Shown: piece by piece, positions 14,905 to 20,561 of the stretch | How positions within the stretch are numbered: position 1 is the stretch's first letter | How the letters are laid out: every line of letters starts with the position of its first letter | Assembly (NCBI GenBank): GCA_036497785.1 | Contig: DASXIW010000218.1 | Coordinates: 1 to 20,561, forward strand | Length of the DNA stretch: 20,561 bases | From: DASXIW01 sp036497785 | Lineage (GTDB): Bacteria > Pseudomonadota > Alphaproteobacteria > Acetobacterales > Acetobacteraceae | Direction of reading: 5' to 3' | Made by a program: the position numbers and the translations under genes | The notes under the pieces: generated by a model | Seen by the model: only the letters and a program-made list of their open reading frames with translations | What the model was told of the DNA's origin: nothing | The model's database searches: none

Positions 14905-14927
14905 GCACCATCACGAAAGCGAGTGCC

Positions 14928-15350
14928 ATGACCATCGACGGACTGGACGACGACACCATCCGCGCCATCCTGACCAACACCAGGCGCATTGCCCTTGTCG
15001 GCGCCTCCAAAAACCCGGAACGCGCCGCCCATGGCATCCAACGCTTCCTGCAGCAGCGCGGCTACGACGTAACCCCCGTCAATCCAGGGATTGCCGGCCA
15101 AATTCTGGACGGCCGGACCGTGGTTGGCGCGTTGGACGACGCCGCGCCGCTGGACATGGTCGACGTGTTTCGCGCCAGCGAATACGCTGGCGGGGTGGTG
15201 GATGACGCCATCCGGTTGGGTGCGAAGGTGGTGTGGATGCAACTTGGCGTGATCGACAAGGCGGCCGCGGCGCGGGGGCGGGATGCGGGGCTGACCGTGG
15301 TGATGAATCGGTGCCCGGCGATCGAGGTCGCCAGGCTTGGAATGGGTTGA
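14928..15350 (+). CDS. CoA-binding domain protein (YccU-like)
   Basis: The 140-residue protein is a single Rossmann-like CoA-binding domain (CoA_binding_2, Pfam PF13380). After a short helix comes RIALVGASKNPERAAHGIQRFL, the nucleotide-loop pattern of the family, then YDVTPVNPGIAGQILDGR, then a block like MVDVFRASEYAGGVVDDAIRLGAKVVWMQLGVID, and a terminal NRCPAIEVARL. The fold is shared with the N-terminal domain of succinyl-CoA synthetase alpha; stand-alone members bind CoA, but their role is unclear. The start ATG at 14928 has only a weak ribosome-binding site; an upstream in-frame ATG at 14787 would run into glyQ and is not favoured. It is divergent from glyQ, 115 bases apart. Confidence 0.9.
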   Translation: MTIDGLDDDTIRAILTNTRRIALVGASKNPERAAHGIQRFLQQRGYDVTPVNPGIAGQILDGRTVVGALDDAAPLDMVDVFRASEYAGGVVDDAIRLGAKVVWMQLGVIDKAAAARGRDAGLTVVMNRCPAIEVARLGMG

Positions 15351-15439
15351 GCCAAGGGCTGTTCCTTCCCCTATCGCCGCTTGAAGCCGCTCCGCGTCCG
15401 GGCCACATTCCGGGGGCCCATCGGCAAAAGGATCATGAC

Positions 15440-16351
15440 ATGACCGACGAGGAACGCGACCTTATCACCCGCTTCATTCAACGGGTTGGCGGAGCGCAGC
15501 CTGCCATCGGCGGCGGTTCGGTTCCCACGACCACGGCGCCCTTACCGCCGATCGATCCTCAGGCGGACCAGTTGATCGGGGATTTGTTCACCCGCTACCC
15601 GGAGTCGCGCTATCGCCTGACGCAGATGGCGTTCGTCCAAGAGCATGCGCTGGCGCAGGCCCAGAATCAGATTACCCGGCTGCAATATGAGCTGCAGCAG
15701 GCCAAGCAGGCGCAGGCTCAGGCAGCGCCGGCGGCGCAGCCCTCGCCGTGGGGAGGGGCCCCCCAGGCAGCGCAGCCGCAGCCCCAGCAATCGCGCGGCT
15801 TGTTCGGGGGGTTGTTCGGCGGCGGGCAGTCCGCATCGCCGCCGCCTCAGCCCCAGTACCAACAGCCTCAATACCAACAGCCTCAATACCAACAGCCTCA
15901 ATCCCAACAGCCGCAATATGCACCACCGCCGCCGCAATACGCGCCGGGTTATCAGCCCGGTATGTTCCAGCGCCAGGGCTCCGGCTTTCTTGGGTCCGCA
16001 TTGACCACGGCGGCGGGGGTGGCTGGCGGCGTGGTGGCGGGAAATGCGCTGATGAACATGTTTTCCGGCCATGAGGGTGGCGGCGGCATGTTTGGCACCG
16101 GTGGCGGCTTTGGCGGTGGCTTCCAGCAGCCGCCGGAGGTGGTGGAATATGTGCCCGAGCCGCCGGCAGACGCGCCTTGGGGTGGGCCGCCTGCAGGTGG
16201 GCCTGATCCGTACGATGTTGGCGGGGCGCCGAAAGATTCGGGTTGGCAGGACGCCTCATCCGCGCCGGATTCAGGCGGCTGGACAGATGCCGACAATGAC
16301 ACCGATAGTAGCTGGACTGATTCCGGCAACGATGACTGGCAGAATACCTGA
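15440..16351 (+). CDS. DUF2076 domain protein
   Basis: The 303-residue protein fits DUF2076 (Pfam PF09849), described as periplasmic-ligand-sensor-like but of unknown function. Residues 1-90 hold the conserved part: MTDEERDLITRFIQRV, then DPQADQLIGDLFTRYPESRYRLTQMAFVQEHAL, then a helix rich in Gln and Ala. A low-complexity middle (about 91-178) contains four QYQQP-type pentapeptides, then a hydrophobic glycine/alanine segment (about 182-208, GFLGSALTTAAGVAGGVVAG) that may insert in or associate with the membrane, a Gly-rich stretch, and an acidic tail with spaced tryptophans (DSGGWTDADNDTDSSWTD). No signal peptide is seen. AAAAGGA precedes the ATG at 15440 by eight bases; the frame's earlier ATG at 15233 lies within the CoA-binding gene and is rejected. 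Such architecture is usual for the family. Confidence 0.88.
   Translation: MTDEERDLITRFIQRVGGAQPAIGGGSVPTTTAPLPPIDPQADQLIGDLFTRYPESRYRLTQMAFVQEHALAQAQNQITRLQYELQQAKQAQAQAAPAAQPSPWGGAPQAAQPQPQQSRGLFGGLFGGGQSASPPPQPQYQQPQYQQPQYQQPQSQQPQYAPPPPQYAPGYQPGMFQRQGSGFLGSALTTAAGVAGGVVAGNALMNMFSGHEGGGGMFGTGGGFGGGFQQPPEVVEYVPEPPADAPWGGPPAGGPDPYDVGGAPKDSGWQDASSAPDSGGWTDADNDTDSSWTDSGNDDWQNT
15854..15913 (+). repeat. Four tandem 15-bp units within the DUF2076 gene
   Basis: Four head-to-tail copies of a 15-base unit (CAATACCAACAGCCT or close variants) encode QYQQP, QYQQP, QYQQP and QSQQP. Units two and three are identical; the first differs by one base and the last by two. Expansion or loss would keep the reading frame. 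Confidence 0.95.
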
Positions 16352-16380
16352 GTCGCCGATCGCGAATTTTGATCTTGCGC

Positions 16381-16414
16381 CCCTGATCCATTAGTAATTT
16401 CAAATGGATCAGGG
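16381..16414 (+). promoter_or_regulatory. Perfect 12-bp inverted repeat overlapping the lysR ribosome-binding site
   Basis: CCCTGATCCATT (16381-16392) and AATGGATCAGGG (16403-16414) are perfect complements with a 10-base AT-rich spacer. The right arm shares its final GGG with the GGGAGGG ribosome site (16412-16418) of the LysR gene starting at 16424. It could be a dimeric operator for autoregulation, an RNA stem masking the ribosome site, or, for the DUF2076 gene ending at 16351, a terminator lacking a T-run. Confidence 0.6.
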
Positions 16415-16423
16415 AGGGTGACG

Positions 16424-17317
16424 ATGCGCTACCCGGACCTCGATATCGACTTGCTGCGATGCTTCGCGACGGTAGCGGACCAAGCCGGCTTCACGGCGGC
16501 GGGCGCGCGGCTCGGTTTGACCCAATCCGCCGTCAGCCTGAAGATCAAGCGGCTGGAGGATCTGCTCCGCAAGCGTGTCTTCGACCGCACCAGCCGCCGC
16601 CTGGCGCTGACGCCGGATGGCGAAGTGCTGCTGGTCTATGCACGCCGGCTATTGTCGCTGAATGATGAGGCCGTGCGACGGATGATCGCGCCGCCGGTAC
16701 AGGGCCATGTGCGGCTGGGCGTGGCGGACCATTTCGTGCCCCAGCATCTCGCCCCGATCCTGGCCCGGTTTGCCCGCATCTACCCCGATGTGCGGTTGGA
16801 GGTGGAGGTCGGCCGCAGTCATGAATTGCGTGCGGCCTGCGAGCGTGGCGCGCTGGACCTCGTGATCGGTAAGCGCCGGGAGGGGGAGATCGCGGGCACC
16901 CCGATCTGGACGGAAAATTTGGCCTGGGTCGGCACGCGGGATCTGCCGACTTCCCACTGGGCGCAGGATGCCGGCCGTAACGCCCCCCTGCCGCTGGCCA
17001 TGCTGCCGCCCGGTTGCATGTTCCGCGACAGGGCGCTGGCGACGCTCAGCCGCGCCAATATCTCGCATGAGATCGTCTATACCTCCGCGAGCCTGCTGGG
17101 TGTGATCGCCGCGGCCGAAGCGGGGCTTGGCGTCACCGTGCTGGGGCGTTCCACCCTTACCGAGGGCTTGCGCGACGTGCCGGTACTGCCGGCGCTGGGC
17201 ACCGCGGAGATGGCCATCTTCGGAGACGCCGAGGGGCGGTCGGCCCTGGTGGCGCCGCTGGTCGGGTTCATTCGTGAGAGCCTGGCCGCCACTGTTGCGC
17301 TGCGGCCGGCGGCATAA
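16424..17317 (+). CDS. LysR-family transcriptional regulator
   Basis: The 297-residue protein has an N-terminal winged helix-turn-helix (about residues 5-65: DIDLLRCFATVADQAGFTAAGARLGLTQSAVSLKIKRLEDLL then FDRTSRRLALTPDGE) followed by a long linker helix and a periplasmic-binding-protein-like effector domain (about 90-290; GHVRLGVADHFVPQHLAPIL, GALDLVIGKR, SASLLGVIAAAEAGLGVTVLG). LysR proteins bind DNA as tetramers and respond to a small ligand; neither ligand nor target is evident. Usually such genes face a divergent target, but here both neighbours run in the same direction. The ATG at 16424 is chosen over the GTG at 16418 because GGAGG lies six bases upstream of the ATG. A perfect inverted repeat overlaps the leader and may serve autoregulation. 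Confidence 0.95.
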   Translation: MRYPDLDIDLLRCFATVADQAGFTAAGARLGLTQSAVSLKIKRLEDLLRKRVFDRTSRRLALTPDGEVLLVYARRLLSLNDEAVRRMIAPPVQGHVRLGVADHFVPQHLAPILARFARIYPDVRLEVEVGRSHELRAACERGALDLVIGKRREGEIAGTPIWTENLAWVGTRDLPTSHWAQDAGRNAPLPLAMLPPGCMFRDRALATLSRANISHEIVYTSASLLGVIAAAEAGLGVTVLGRSTLTEGLRDVPVLPALGTAEMAIFGDAEGRSALVAPLVGFIRESLAATVALRPAA

Positions 17318-17423
17318 TCGTAATCTTCCCCGTTTTCTCCGGCTCGGACAACCAGAAGCCGGGACGTGCCCCGCCGTGAAGCCCGCAATAGCGGTGAAGG
17401 CGTGCTGTCCTATATAGTGCGCC

Positions 17424-18500
17424 ATGCCCTTCGATGAGCGAGACCACCGGGCGGGGGGCCCGGCTTTGTCAGACCCAAGGCGGCGCAACCGGATGCTCGT
17501 CTCCGGTTGGCTGTTCGCCGTCAGTTTCATGATCCTGGTCATGATCGTCCTGGGCGGGACCACCCGCCTGACCGGCTCTGGCCTGTCGATCATGGAATGG
17601 GACCCGGTGAGCGGCGCCCTGCCGCCGCTCTCGGAGGCCGAGTGGCAGCGTTTGTTCCATCTGTATCAGCAGATTCCGCAATATGCCCTGGTCAATGACG
17701 GTTTCGGAATCGACGGGTTCAAGCACATCTTCTGGCTGGAATGGACGCACCGGCTCTGGGGCCGGCTGATGGGCGTGGTCTTTTTCGTGCCCTTGGTGGT
17801 GCTTTGGTGGCGCGGCGCCATCGAGCGCTCGCTGGTTCCACGGCTGCTGGGACTGTTCGTTCTCGGCGGGCTGCAAGGCGCTGTGGGCTGGTTCATGGTG
17901 GCGTCTGGCTTCTTTCCGGACAGTACCGCTGTCACGCCGTCCCGGCTGGTCGTGCATCTCGTGCTCGCCCTTATCCTTTACGCGGCACTGTTCTGGACGG
18001 CGATGTCGGTGCGGCGACCGGAACCGGAGGCCGGGCACCCGGCGTTTCTGCGCTACCTGATCGCTGCCACGCTCGCGTTTGTTTCGCTCACCATCATTGC
18101 GGGCGGCTTCGTCGCCGGCCTGCATGCCGGGCTGGACTACGACACATTTCCGCTGATGGACGGCCATCTGGTGCCGCAAGCCTATGCGCAGCTGACGCCG
18201 TTCCTGCGCAACCTGACCCAGAACATCGCGGCGGTTCAGTTCGATCATCGCCTGCTGGCGACGCTGACCGCGACACTGGCGCTGATCACTGCCGGGCTTG
18301 GCGTTGTCCGCGCGCGTTCCGGTGGTGCGCGACTGGCATTTCTGGCCCTCGCGATCGCGGTATGCGTGCAATACGCCCTCGGCGTCGCCACATTGCTGCT
18401 GGTGGTGCCCGTGCCGCTGGCCGCAGCCCATCAGACATTTGCCGTTCTGGTCCTGAGCGCCGCCTTGACTTGCCTGCACTTGATGCGCCCCAGCCGATAA
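17424..18500 (+). CDS. ctaA: Heme A synthase (COX15/CtaA family)
   Basis: CtaA oxidises the C8 methyl group of heme O to a formyl group, giving heme A for aa3-type cytochrome oxidase. The 358-residue inner-membrane protein has eight hydrophobic helices and the family motifs: LGGTTRLTGSGLSIMEWDPVSG (43-64), the IFWLEWTHRLWGRLMG block with Glu106 and His109, His178 in helix four, GGFVAGLHAGLDYDTFPLMDG (227-247), His275 in VQFDHR, and His336 in AAHQ. The histidines are heme ligands, and the lack of the paired loop cysteines of Bacillus fits the alphaproteobacterial/mitochondrial type. The start has only a weak ribosome site; Met24 is a possible alternative. tldD follows after 28 bases and probably shares the transcript. 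No oxidase subunit genes are in the window. Confidence 0.96.
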   Translation: MPFDERDHRAGGPALSDPRRRNRMLVSGWLFAVSFMILVMIVLGGTTRLTGSGLSIMEWDPVSGALPPLSEAEWQRLFHLYQQIPQYALVNDGFGIDGFKHIFWLEWTHRLWGRLMGVVFFVPLVVLWWRGAIERSLVPRLLGLFVLGGLQGAVGWFMVASGFFPDSTAVTPSRLVVHLVLALILYAALFWTAMSVRRPEPEAGHPAFLRYLIAATLAFVSLTIIAGGFVAGLHAGLDYDTFPLMDGHLVPQAYAQLTPFLRNLTQNIAAVQFDHRLLATLTATLALITAGLGVVRARSGGARLAFLALAIAVCVQYALGVATLLLVVPVPLAAAHQTFAVLVLSAALTCLHLMRPSR

Positions 18501-18528
18501 TTTTCTCCGTTTCCAGGGAATACCGCCA

Positions 18529-19989
18529 ATGAGCTTCAGCATTCCGGGCGATACGCCCCTCGCCGTTACGGATGGCCTGTTTTTCGGCCGGCACGACGCC
18601 GCCTTGGATCGGGACGCTGCCGAACGCATCGTCGGTCAAGCCCTTGCGGACGCGGATGACGGCGAGCTGTTCCTGGAATACCGGGAGAGCGAATCGCTCA
18701 CCCTTGATGACGGGCGCATCCGCGGTGCCGGTTTCGACACCTCGCTGGGTTTCGGCCTGCGCGCCGTCGCCGGCGAGGCTGCCGGTTATGCCCATGCGGG
18801 CGAGTTGAGCGAGGCGGCGCTGAAGCGGGCCAGTGGCACTGTCTCGGCGGTGGCCCTGGGGCATTCCGGCGTGGTGGCAGAACCGCCGCATGCCAGCAAT
18901 GCCCGGCTCTATTCGGATGCCAATCCGCTCGCCGCTATGGAATTCGCCAAGCGGACCGGCGTGCTGGCGGAGATCGACACATATGCCCGGGCCAAGGATT
19001 CCCGGGTAAAGCAGGTGATGGCCTCGCTGTTCGGCGAATGGCAGGCGGTGCAGATTATCCGTGCCGATGGTCAGCGCGTGGCCGACCTGCGCCCGCTGGT
19101 GCGGTTGAACGTGAGCGTGGTGGTTGAAGTGGATGGGCGGCGCGAGACCGGCAGCTTCGGCACCGGCGGGCGCTTCGATTATGGCCGTATCACCGCGCCG
19201 GAGATGTGGCGCAACGCTGTCGATGAGGCGCTACGCCAGGCGCTGGTAAATCTGCAGAGCGTTCCGGCGCCAGCCGGCGAGATGCCGGTGGTGCTTGGCC
19301 CGGGCTGGCCAGGCATATTGCTGCACGAGGCGATCGGACATGGGCTCGAGGGCGATTTCAATCGCAAGAAGACATCCGCCTTCTCCGGCCTGTTAGGGCA
19401 GCGCATCGCCGCGCGCGGCGTGACCGTGGTGGATGACGGTACGATTCCGGATCGTCGTGGCAGTCTCACAGTGGATGACGAGGGTACGCCGACCGGGCGC
19501 ACGGTGCTGATCGAGGACGGCATTCTGCGTGGCTTCCTGCAGGACCGGCTGAATGCGCGGCTGATGGGCGCGCGGCCGACCGGCAACGGACGGCGGCAAT
19601 CCTATGCCCATGCGCCGATGCCGCGCATGACCAACACCATCATGCTGGACGGCCCGAACAGCCCGGAAGAAATGATCCGTTCGGTAAAACGTGGCCTGTA
19701 CGCTGTAAACTTTGGTGGTGGTCAGGTGGATATCACCTCTGGGAAATTCGTGTTCTCGGCCAGTGAGGCCTATCTGATCGAGGACGGCAAGCTTGGTGCG
19801 CCGGTCAAGGGCGCCACGCTGATCGGCAACGGGCCGGACGCGCTGACGCGCGTGGAGATGGTCGGTGGCGACATGGCACTGGATCCCGGCATCGGCACCT
19901 GCGGCAAGGCTGGGCAAGGCGTGCCTGTGGGCGTGGGTCAGCCCACGCTCAAGCTGTCGGGGCTGACGATCGGCGGCACGGCCGCCTGA
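18529..19989 (+). CDS. tldD: Metalloprotease TldD
   Basis: TldD pairs with TldE (PmbA) to form a zinc protease that degrades unfolded peptides and, in enterobacteria, trims microcin B17 and matures CcdA. The 486-residue product carries the zinc site HEAIGHGLEGD (His266, Glu267, His271) and the C-terminal GTCGKAGQGVPVGVGQP, where Cys458 is the third ligand. Other conserved parts are RIRGAGFDTSLGFGLRAVAGEAAGYAH in the N-terminal half and GGGQVDITSGKFVFSASEAYLIEDGK near the end. Length is typical. AGGGAA lies about eight bases before the ATG; ctaA ends 28 bases upstream. In many alphaproteobacteria tldD neighbours cytochrome oxidase genes, which fits ctaA here. The partner TldE is not in the window. 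The next gene downstream is the repeat ORF. Confidence 0.97.
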   Translation: MSFSIPGDTPLAVTDGLFFGRHDAALDRDAAERIVGQALADADDGELFLEYRESESLTLDDGRIRGAGFDTSLGFGLRAVAGEAAGYAHAGELSEAALKRASGTVSAVALGHSGVVAEPPHASNARLYSDANPLAAMEFAKRTGVLAEIDTYARAKDSRVKQVMASLFGEWQAVQIIRADGQRVADLRPLVRLNVSVVVEVDGRRETGSFGTGGRFDYGRITAPEMWRNAVDEALRQALVNLQSVPAPAGEMPVVLGPGWPGILLHEAIGHGLEGDFNRKKTSAFSGLLGQRIAARGVTVVDDGTIPDRRGSLTVDDEGTPTGRTVLIEDGILRGFLQDRLNARLMGARPTGNGRRQSYAHAPMPRMTNTIMLDGPNSPEEMIRSVKRGLYAVNFGGGQVDITSGKFVFSASEAYLIEDGKLGAPVKGATLIGNGPDALTRVEMVGGDMALDPGIGTCGKAGQGVPVGVGQPTLKLSGLTIGGTAA

Positions 19990-20000
19990 TCGCCTCGGGG

Positions 20001-20017
20001 CGGTGGCTCCCCCACCG
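20001..20017 (+). terminator. Weak hairpin after tldD
   Basis: CGGTGG (20001-20006) pairs with CCACCG (20012-20017) across a five-base loop, 12 bases after the tldD stop. No T-run follows, so termination here is doubtful; it may protect the 3' end. It lies at the start of the 413-base stretch (19990-20402) in which I find no convincing gene. Confidence 0.3.
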
Positions 20018-20184
20018 TGAAAACGGGCGGCAAAACCTCCGATAGATGCTGTGACATCAGCATGTAACTATCGGAATTTTGTTGATTGCCAAGCGAGCTG
20101 TGTGATGGCGCTCATGTGACGATCTGGTTCGCACATAGAATTGAATTGAATGCTTATCGAATTTGCCCCATTCTGTTCCCGCCC

Positions 20185-20203
20185 GGCTGTTTTCGGCCTT
20201 TTT
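20185..20203 (+). terminator. Probable intrinsic terminator in the spacer after tldD
   Basis: GGCTG (20185-20189), a TTTT loop and CGGCC (20194-20198) form a compact five-pair stem (one G-U) followed at once by TTTTT (20199-20203). It is the best rightward terminator candidate for the ctaA-tldD unit, 196 bases after the tldD stop. It would separate that unit from the repeat gene, unless it acts as an attenuator. Confidence 0.55.
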
Positions 20204-20240
20204 AGAAGAGTCTTGGTAGCGCAGCGACAATGGAATTGCT

Positions 20241-20260
20241 GGGTTCGAAAATCCGAATCC
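20241..20260 (+). other. Hairpin in the leader region of the repeat ORF
   Basis: GGGTTCG (20241-20247) pairs with CGAATCC (20254-20260), seven pairs with one G-U, around a six-base loop. It superficially resembles a tRNA T-arm, but no tRNA can be folded around it. It lies between the terminator-like element and the inverted repeat at 20282. Confidence 0.3.
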
Positions 20261-20281
20261 GTTAAATCGTCGTTCCTATTT

Positions 20282-20313
20282 CGTATTAACGTCGTCTTCA
20301 CGTCGTTAATACG
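20282..20313. promoter_or_regulatory. Perfect 10-bp inverted repeat upstream of the repeat ORF
   Basis: CGTATTAACG (20282-20291) and CGTTAATACG (20304-20313) are perfect complements separated by 12 bases, 90 bases before the ATG at 20403. ACGTCGT also occurs twice in direct orientation (20289-20295 and 20300-20306). The size and symmetry suit a dimeric regulator site for the downstream gene; this is inference. Confidence 0.45.
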
Positions 20314-20402
20314 GCGTTGGTGGGCGGCACATGAGATCTTCTGCTCATCAAACGCGGGCCGGACCAAGCCGGGCACCCAATCGAGCAGGAAAGACCGACC
20401 CA

Positions 20403-20561
20403 ATGACCTCCACCACGCAGACGATTTCATTCGTTGTTGTCGATGCCGCCAAGGTTCGCCTGGGCGCGATGTGCCCGGCGCTGCCCACCGCCGACGCCGG
20501 CCGCGTGAAGCTGGGCGCGATGTCCCCGGCGCTGCCCACCGCCGACGCCGGCCGCGTGAAG
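20403..20561 (+). CDS. Unrecognised tandem-repeat protein, truncated by the window edge
   Basis: The frame starts at ATG 20403, with AGGAAAG about ten bases upstream, and stays open to the last base, giving 53 residues. Residues 1-19 form a leader rich in Ser, Thr and Val that ends DAAKVR; residues 20-36 and 37-53 are two units, LGAMCPALPTADAGRVK and LGAMSPALPTADAGRVK. DAAKVR resembles the unit end DAGRVK, so the leader may contain a decayed unit end. Every codon of the complete units ends in G or C, as in real genes of this genome. An in-frame ATG at 20331 would add 24 residues but has poorer ribosome-site support. I do not recognise the family. It could be a repeat-containing surface or secreted protein, or a precursor of several repeated peptides; neither is shown. 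There is no clear signal peptide. Confidence 0.6.
   Translation, partial: MTSTTQTISFVVVDAAKVRLGAMCPALPTADAGRVKLGAMSPALPTADAGRVK
20460..20561 (+). repeat. Tandem 51-bp coding repeat, at least two units
   Basis: Units at 20460-20510 and 20511-20561 are identical except for one base (TGC versus TCC, Cys to Ser), 50 of 51 positions. The second unit ends exactly at the window edge, so the array may continue. A unit length divisible by three keeps the frame when copies are gained or lost. Confidence 0.97.

Noticed and set aside
14813..15037. Extended N-terminus for glyQ starting at 15037
   Set aside because: The extra residues are not part of the GlyQ family and overlap the divergent CoA-binding gene; the ATG at 14812 gives the normal length.
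17411..17416. TATATA just before ctaA as a -10 element
   Set aside because: It is only seven bases from the start codon and no -35-like hexamer lies at a suitable distance upstream; a leaderless transcript cannot be supported from sequence alone.
20212..20260. tRNA-like string (TTGGTAGCGCAGC followed by GGGTTCGAAAATCC)
   Set aside because: The distance between the D-arm-like and T-arm-like parts is too short for an anticodon arm, and no acceptor stem can be formed.
20331..20402. Upstream in-frame ATG for the repeat gene
   Set aside because: It would add 24 Arg/Ser/Pro-rich residues with only a weak GGTGGG before it; the ATG at 20403 has a better ribosome site. It is not excluded.
20068..20430. 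Leftward frame of 120 codons in the spacer after tldD
   Set aside because: No family resemblance, overlaps the repeat gene start, and codon use does not show the G/C third-position bias of neighbouring genes.

Overview
The window is chromosomal DNA from a high-GC bacterium, most likely an alphaproteobacterium of the Rhodospirillales/Acetobacteraceae type. This rests on the strong G/C bias at third codon positions, the glyQ-glyS-ppdK gene order, an alphaproteobacterial-type heme A synthase next to tldD, and small His/Ala/Lys-rich and DUF2076 proteins of a kind common in that class. The assignment comes from gene content and remembered family knowledge, not from a database search.

Layout. Positions 1-3545 are read leftward: an ABCB-type exporter (1767-3545) and, downstream, a FUSC-family aromatic-acid exporter that runs off the left edge. 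A divergent spacer separates them from a rightward block: a CinA/PncC-like protein (3688), a SapC-family protein (4280), a zinc-type cation diffusion facilitator (5069) and a 65-residue histidine-rich protein (6083). From 6319 to 14812 the genes are again read leftward and are mostly housekeeping: glyQ, glyS and ppdK form a tight translationally linked operon ending in a clear intrinsic terminator, followed by folB and then uvrC. From 14928 to the right edge everything is rightward: a CoA-binding protein, a DUF2076 protein, a LysR regulator, ctaA (heme A synthase), tldD, and after a 413-base spacer an unusual tandem-repeat reading frame cut by the window edge.

The genes cover glycyl-tRNA charging, pyruvate/PEP interconversion, folate synthesis, excision repair, heme A supply for cytochrome oxidase, metal efflux and small-molecule export. 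I see no insertion sequence, phage gene, CRISPR array, tRNA or rRNA.

The least ordinary part is the right end. A new reading frame (from 20403, open at the edge) has a short leader followed by two 17-residue units that differ by one base in 51. It is preceded by a relatively AT-rich spacer holding a terminator-like hairpin and a perfect 10-bp inverted repeat. I do not recognise this protein. Other structural signals are a hairpin overlapping the LysR ribosome-binding site, a mutually exclusive pairing in the sapC leader, a perfect DnaA box inside an inverted repeat upstream of uvrC, and histidines at heptad spacing in the protein next to the zinc exporter.
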